Origin: an uncultured Oscillospiraceae bacterium
GTDB taxonomy: Bacteria; Bacillota; Clostridia; Oscillospirales; Acutalibacteraceae
DNA length: 34,097 nt
Direction of reading: 5' to 3'
NCBI GenBank assembly: GCA_900539425.1
Contig: UQBX01000025.1
Coordinates: 1 to 34,097 of the forward strand
The notes under the pieces were generated by a model that saw only the letters and a list, made by a program, of their open reading frames with translations, made no database searches and had not been told where the DNA came from. Of this stretch, positions 32,788 through 34,097 are shown piece after piece (position 1 is the first letter of the stretch; each line of letters opens with the position of its first letter). Position numbers and translations under genes: made by a program.

Positions 32788-32816
32788 TTGCAATATTTCT
32801 CAATTTTTAGTAAAAT
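32788..32816 (+). promoter_or_regulatory. Promoter of the iron-dependent dehydrogenase gene
   Basis: TTGCAA (32788-32793) and TAAAAT (32811-32816) are separated by 17 bases. A second -10-like TATACT is at 32822-32827 but has no matching -35. Confidence 0.6.
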
Positions 32817-32849
32817 GTTATTATACTTTTTGTAAAGGAGGAATTTGTG

Positions 32850-34055
32850 ATGCTTTGGGAACTCAAAAAGTGTTGGTATCGTATATACCAGGGCGCTTTC
32901 AAACTTGCAATGAATTTCCTGGATTGGTCTGAGCCTCAGCTCCTTGAAGGCAAAGGTTCTGTTTTAAGACTTCCTGAATTCATTAAGAGCAAAGGTATCA
33001 ATAAGGTTCTTGTTGTTACAGATAAAGGCCTTATGGGTCTTCACCTGCTTGATCCCATGTTTGAAAAGCTCAAAGAGGCGGGCGTCGAGTATGTTGTTTA
33101 TGACGGCGTTCAGCCAAACCCCACTATTCCCGAAATCGAAGAAGCGCGCGAAATGTACATAAAAAACGGCTGCGAAGGCTTTATTGCTTTTGGCGGCGGT
33201 TCTTCAATGGACTGTGCAAAGGTTGCAGCTGCAAGGGTTGTTAAACCGAATCAGACCGTGCGCAAGATGAGGGGCTATCTTAAAGTACTCAAAAAACTGC
33301 CGCCGTTTTTCGCAGTGCCCACAACAGCGGGTACAGGCTCTGAAACAACGGTAGCTGCTGTAGTAACCGATCCCGAAACTCATGAAAAGAACGCTGTCAA
33401 TGATATCTGCCTTCGTCCGAAATTTGCAGTGCTTGACCCGGAACTTACCGTAGGTTTGCCGCCGCATATTACATCGACCACAGGTATGGACGCGCTCACT
33501 CATGCTGTTGAGGCATATATCGGCAGAAGCAATACCAAGCAGACAAGAGCTCAGGCGGAAAAGGCAACAAAGCTGATTTTTGATAATATCGAAAAGGCTT
33601 ATAATGACGGAAAGGATTACGAGGCAAGAGCTAATATGCTTAAAGGCTCATATTGGGCAGGCTGTGCGTTTACACGTGCTTATGTAGGCTATGTTCACGC
33701 AATCGCTCATAATTTAGGCGGCCTTTACGGCACTCCTCACGGACTTGCAAATGCAGTTATTCTGCCGTATGTGCTTGAGTGGTACGGCAGCTGTATTTAT
33801 CCTCAGCTTGCAAAGCTTGCCGATGTTGTAGGCATCAGCGGAACTTCTGAGCAGGATAAAGCTGTTAAGTTTATAGAGGCTATCAAAAAGCTCAATGCTG
33901 ATATGAATATCCCGTCCACATTCGATATGATAAAGGAAGAGGATCTGCCGACTCTTATTACAAGAGCGCTCAAAGAGGGCAACCCCGGATACCCTGTTCC
34001 TAAAATCATGAATTATGAGGATATGGAAAGCGTTATCCGCCGCTTTATGGCATGA
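32850..34055 (+). CDS. Iron-containing alcohol dehydrogenase
   Basis: This 401-residue group III dehydrogenase uses NAD(P) and a divalent metal to interconvert alcohols and aldehydes or ketones. The N-terminal dinucleotide domain shows FIAFGGGSSMDCAK, and PTTAGTGSETT follows. The metal ligands are Asp214 and His218 (GMDALTHAVEAY), His283 and His297 (HAIAHNLGGLYGTPHG), at the same spacings as in FucO. ATG 32850 is preferred over GTG 32847 because AAAGGAGG is eight bases before it. It is cytosolic and apparently monocistronic. The alcohol substrate cannot be told from sequence; butanol, lactaldehyde or propanediol-type substrates are all possible. Confidence 0.93.
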   Translation: MLWELKKCWYRIYQGAFKLAMNFLDWSEPQLLEGKGSVLRLPEFIKSKGINKVLVVTDKGLMGLHLLDPMFEKLKEAGVEYVVYDGVQPNPTIPEIEEAREMYIKNGCEGFIAFGGGSSMDCAKVAAARVVKPNQTVRKMRGYLKVLKKLPPFFAVPTTAGTGSETTVAAVVTDPETHEKNAVNDICLRPKFAVLDPELTVGLPPHITSTTGMDALTHAVEAYIGRSNTKQTRAQAEKATKLIFDNIEKAYNDGKDYEARANMLKGSYWAGCAFTRAYVGYVHAIAHNLGGLYGTPHGLANAVILPYVLEWYGSCIYPQLAKLADVVGISGTSEQDKAVKFIEAIKKLNADMNIPSTFDMIKEEDLPTLITRALKEGNPGYPVPKIMNYEDMESVIRRFMA

Positions 34056-34097
34056 TTATGTTTTAATTTTAAGCGCGCCTTAAAATTAAAACATAAT
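34055..34097 (+). repeat. Perfect 19-bp inverted repeat at the window end
   Basis: Arms at 34055-34073 and 34079-34097 are exact complements around the loop CGCGC. The repeat starts at the last base of the dehydrogenase stop codon and ends at the last base of the window. It could be an AT-rich terminator whose stem contains the T-run, or a fold-back artefact of assembly at a contig end. Confidence 0.7.

Noticed and set aside
1..34097. CRISPR array, tRNA gene, prophage or toxin-antitoxin pair
   Set aside because: I looked on both strands and saw no regular spacer-repeat pattern, no tRNA cloverleaf with a TTCGA arm that held up, and no phage or toxin signature.

Overview
The window looks like two unrelated bacterial genomes joined near position 15,720, within about 20 bases. 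Bases 1 to about 15,720 read as Bacteroides. They hold the 5' end of a Bacteroides-type 16S gene, promoters of the TTTG / TAnnTTTG class, hardly any Shine-Dalgarno sequences, a SusC/SusD locus and a DUF6377-type regulator. Bases from about 15,720 to 34,097 read as a Clostridia/Ruminococcaceae-like Firmicute. They have strong AGGAGG ribosome binding sites, TTGACA/TATAAT promoters, TTG and GTG starts, a T-box leader, IreB and a clostridial purine cluster. The join cuts a Bacteroides gene after about 105 codons and starts inside rpoA, which lacks roughly its first 190 codons. I read this as a chimeric metagenome contig, not gene transfer.

Left part. The minus-strand 16S fragment (1-46) is preceded by a long leader with three tandem rrn promoters. 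A polysaccharide utilisation locus follows: a membrane-spanning regulator (minus), then susC, susD, a GH30 glycosidase lipoprotein and a surface glycan-binding lipoprotein (plus). The gene content and order resemble the known Bacteroides thetaiotaomicron beta-1,6-glucan locus, but no GH3 beta-glucosidase is present. After a terminator come a small membrane protein and a DivIC/FtsB-like septum protein (minus), dnaX (plus), a TPR sensor histidine kinase, and a truncated gene that overlaps the kinase.

Right part. The rpoA tail and rplQ end in a strong terminator. A purine operon follows: purE, purM, purN, an IMP cyclohydrolase (purO type) and purD. Next are a MacA-like adaptor and a MacB/FtsX-like permease without an ATPase gene, an APH-fold kinase resembling N-acetylhexosamine 1-kinase, and a multi-pass membrane protein. 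On the minus strand are a 96-residue unknown, ireB, and pheT and pheS. The pheST operon is led by a T-box with a UUC (Phe) specifier. A cytoplasmic GH33-type sialidase (minus) and a divergent iron-containing alcohol dehydrogenase (plus) close the window. The final bases form a perfect 19-bp inverted repeat that ends exactly at the window edge.

No clearly new biological system was found. The most useful points are the chimeric join, the triple rrn promoter array, the promoter/terminator overlap before the adaptor gene, the adaptor's long Thr/Ser-rich insert, the unknown small gene next to ireB, and four neighbouring genes that all use non-ATG starts.
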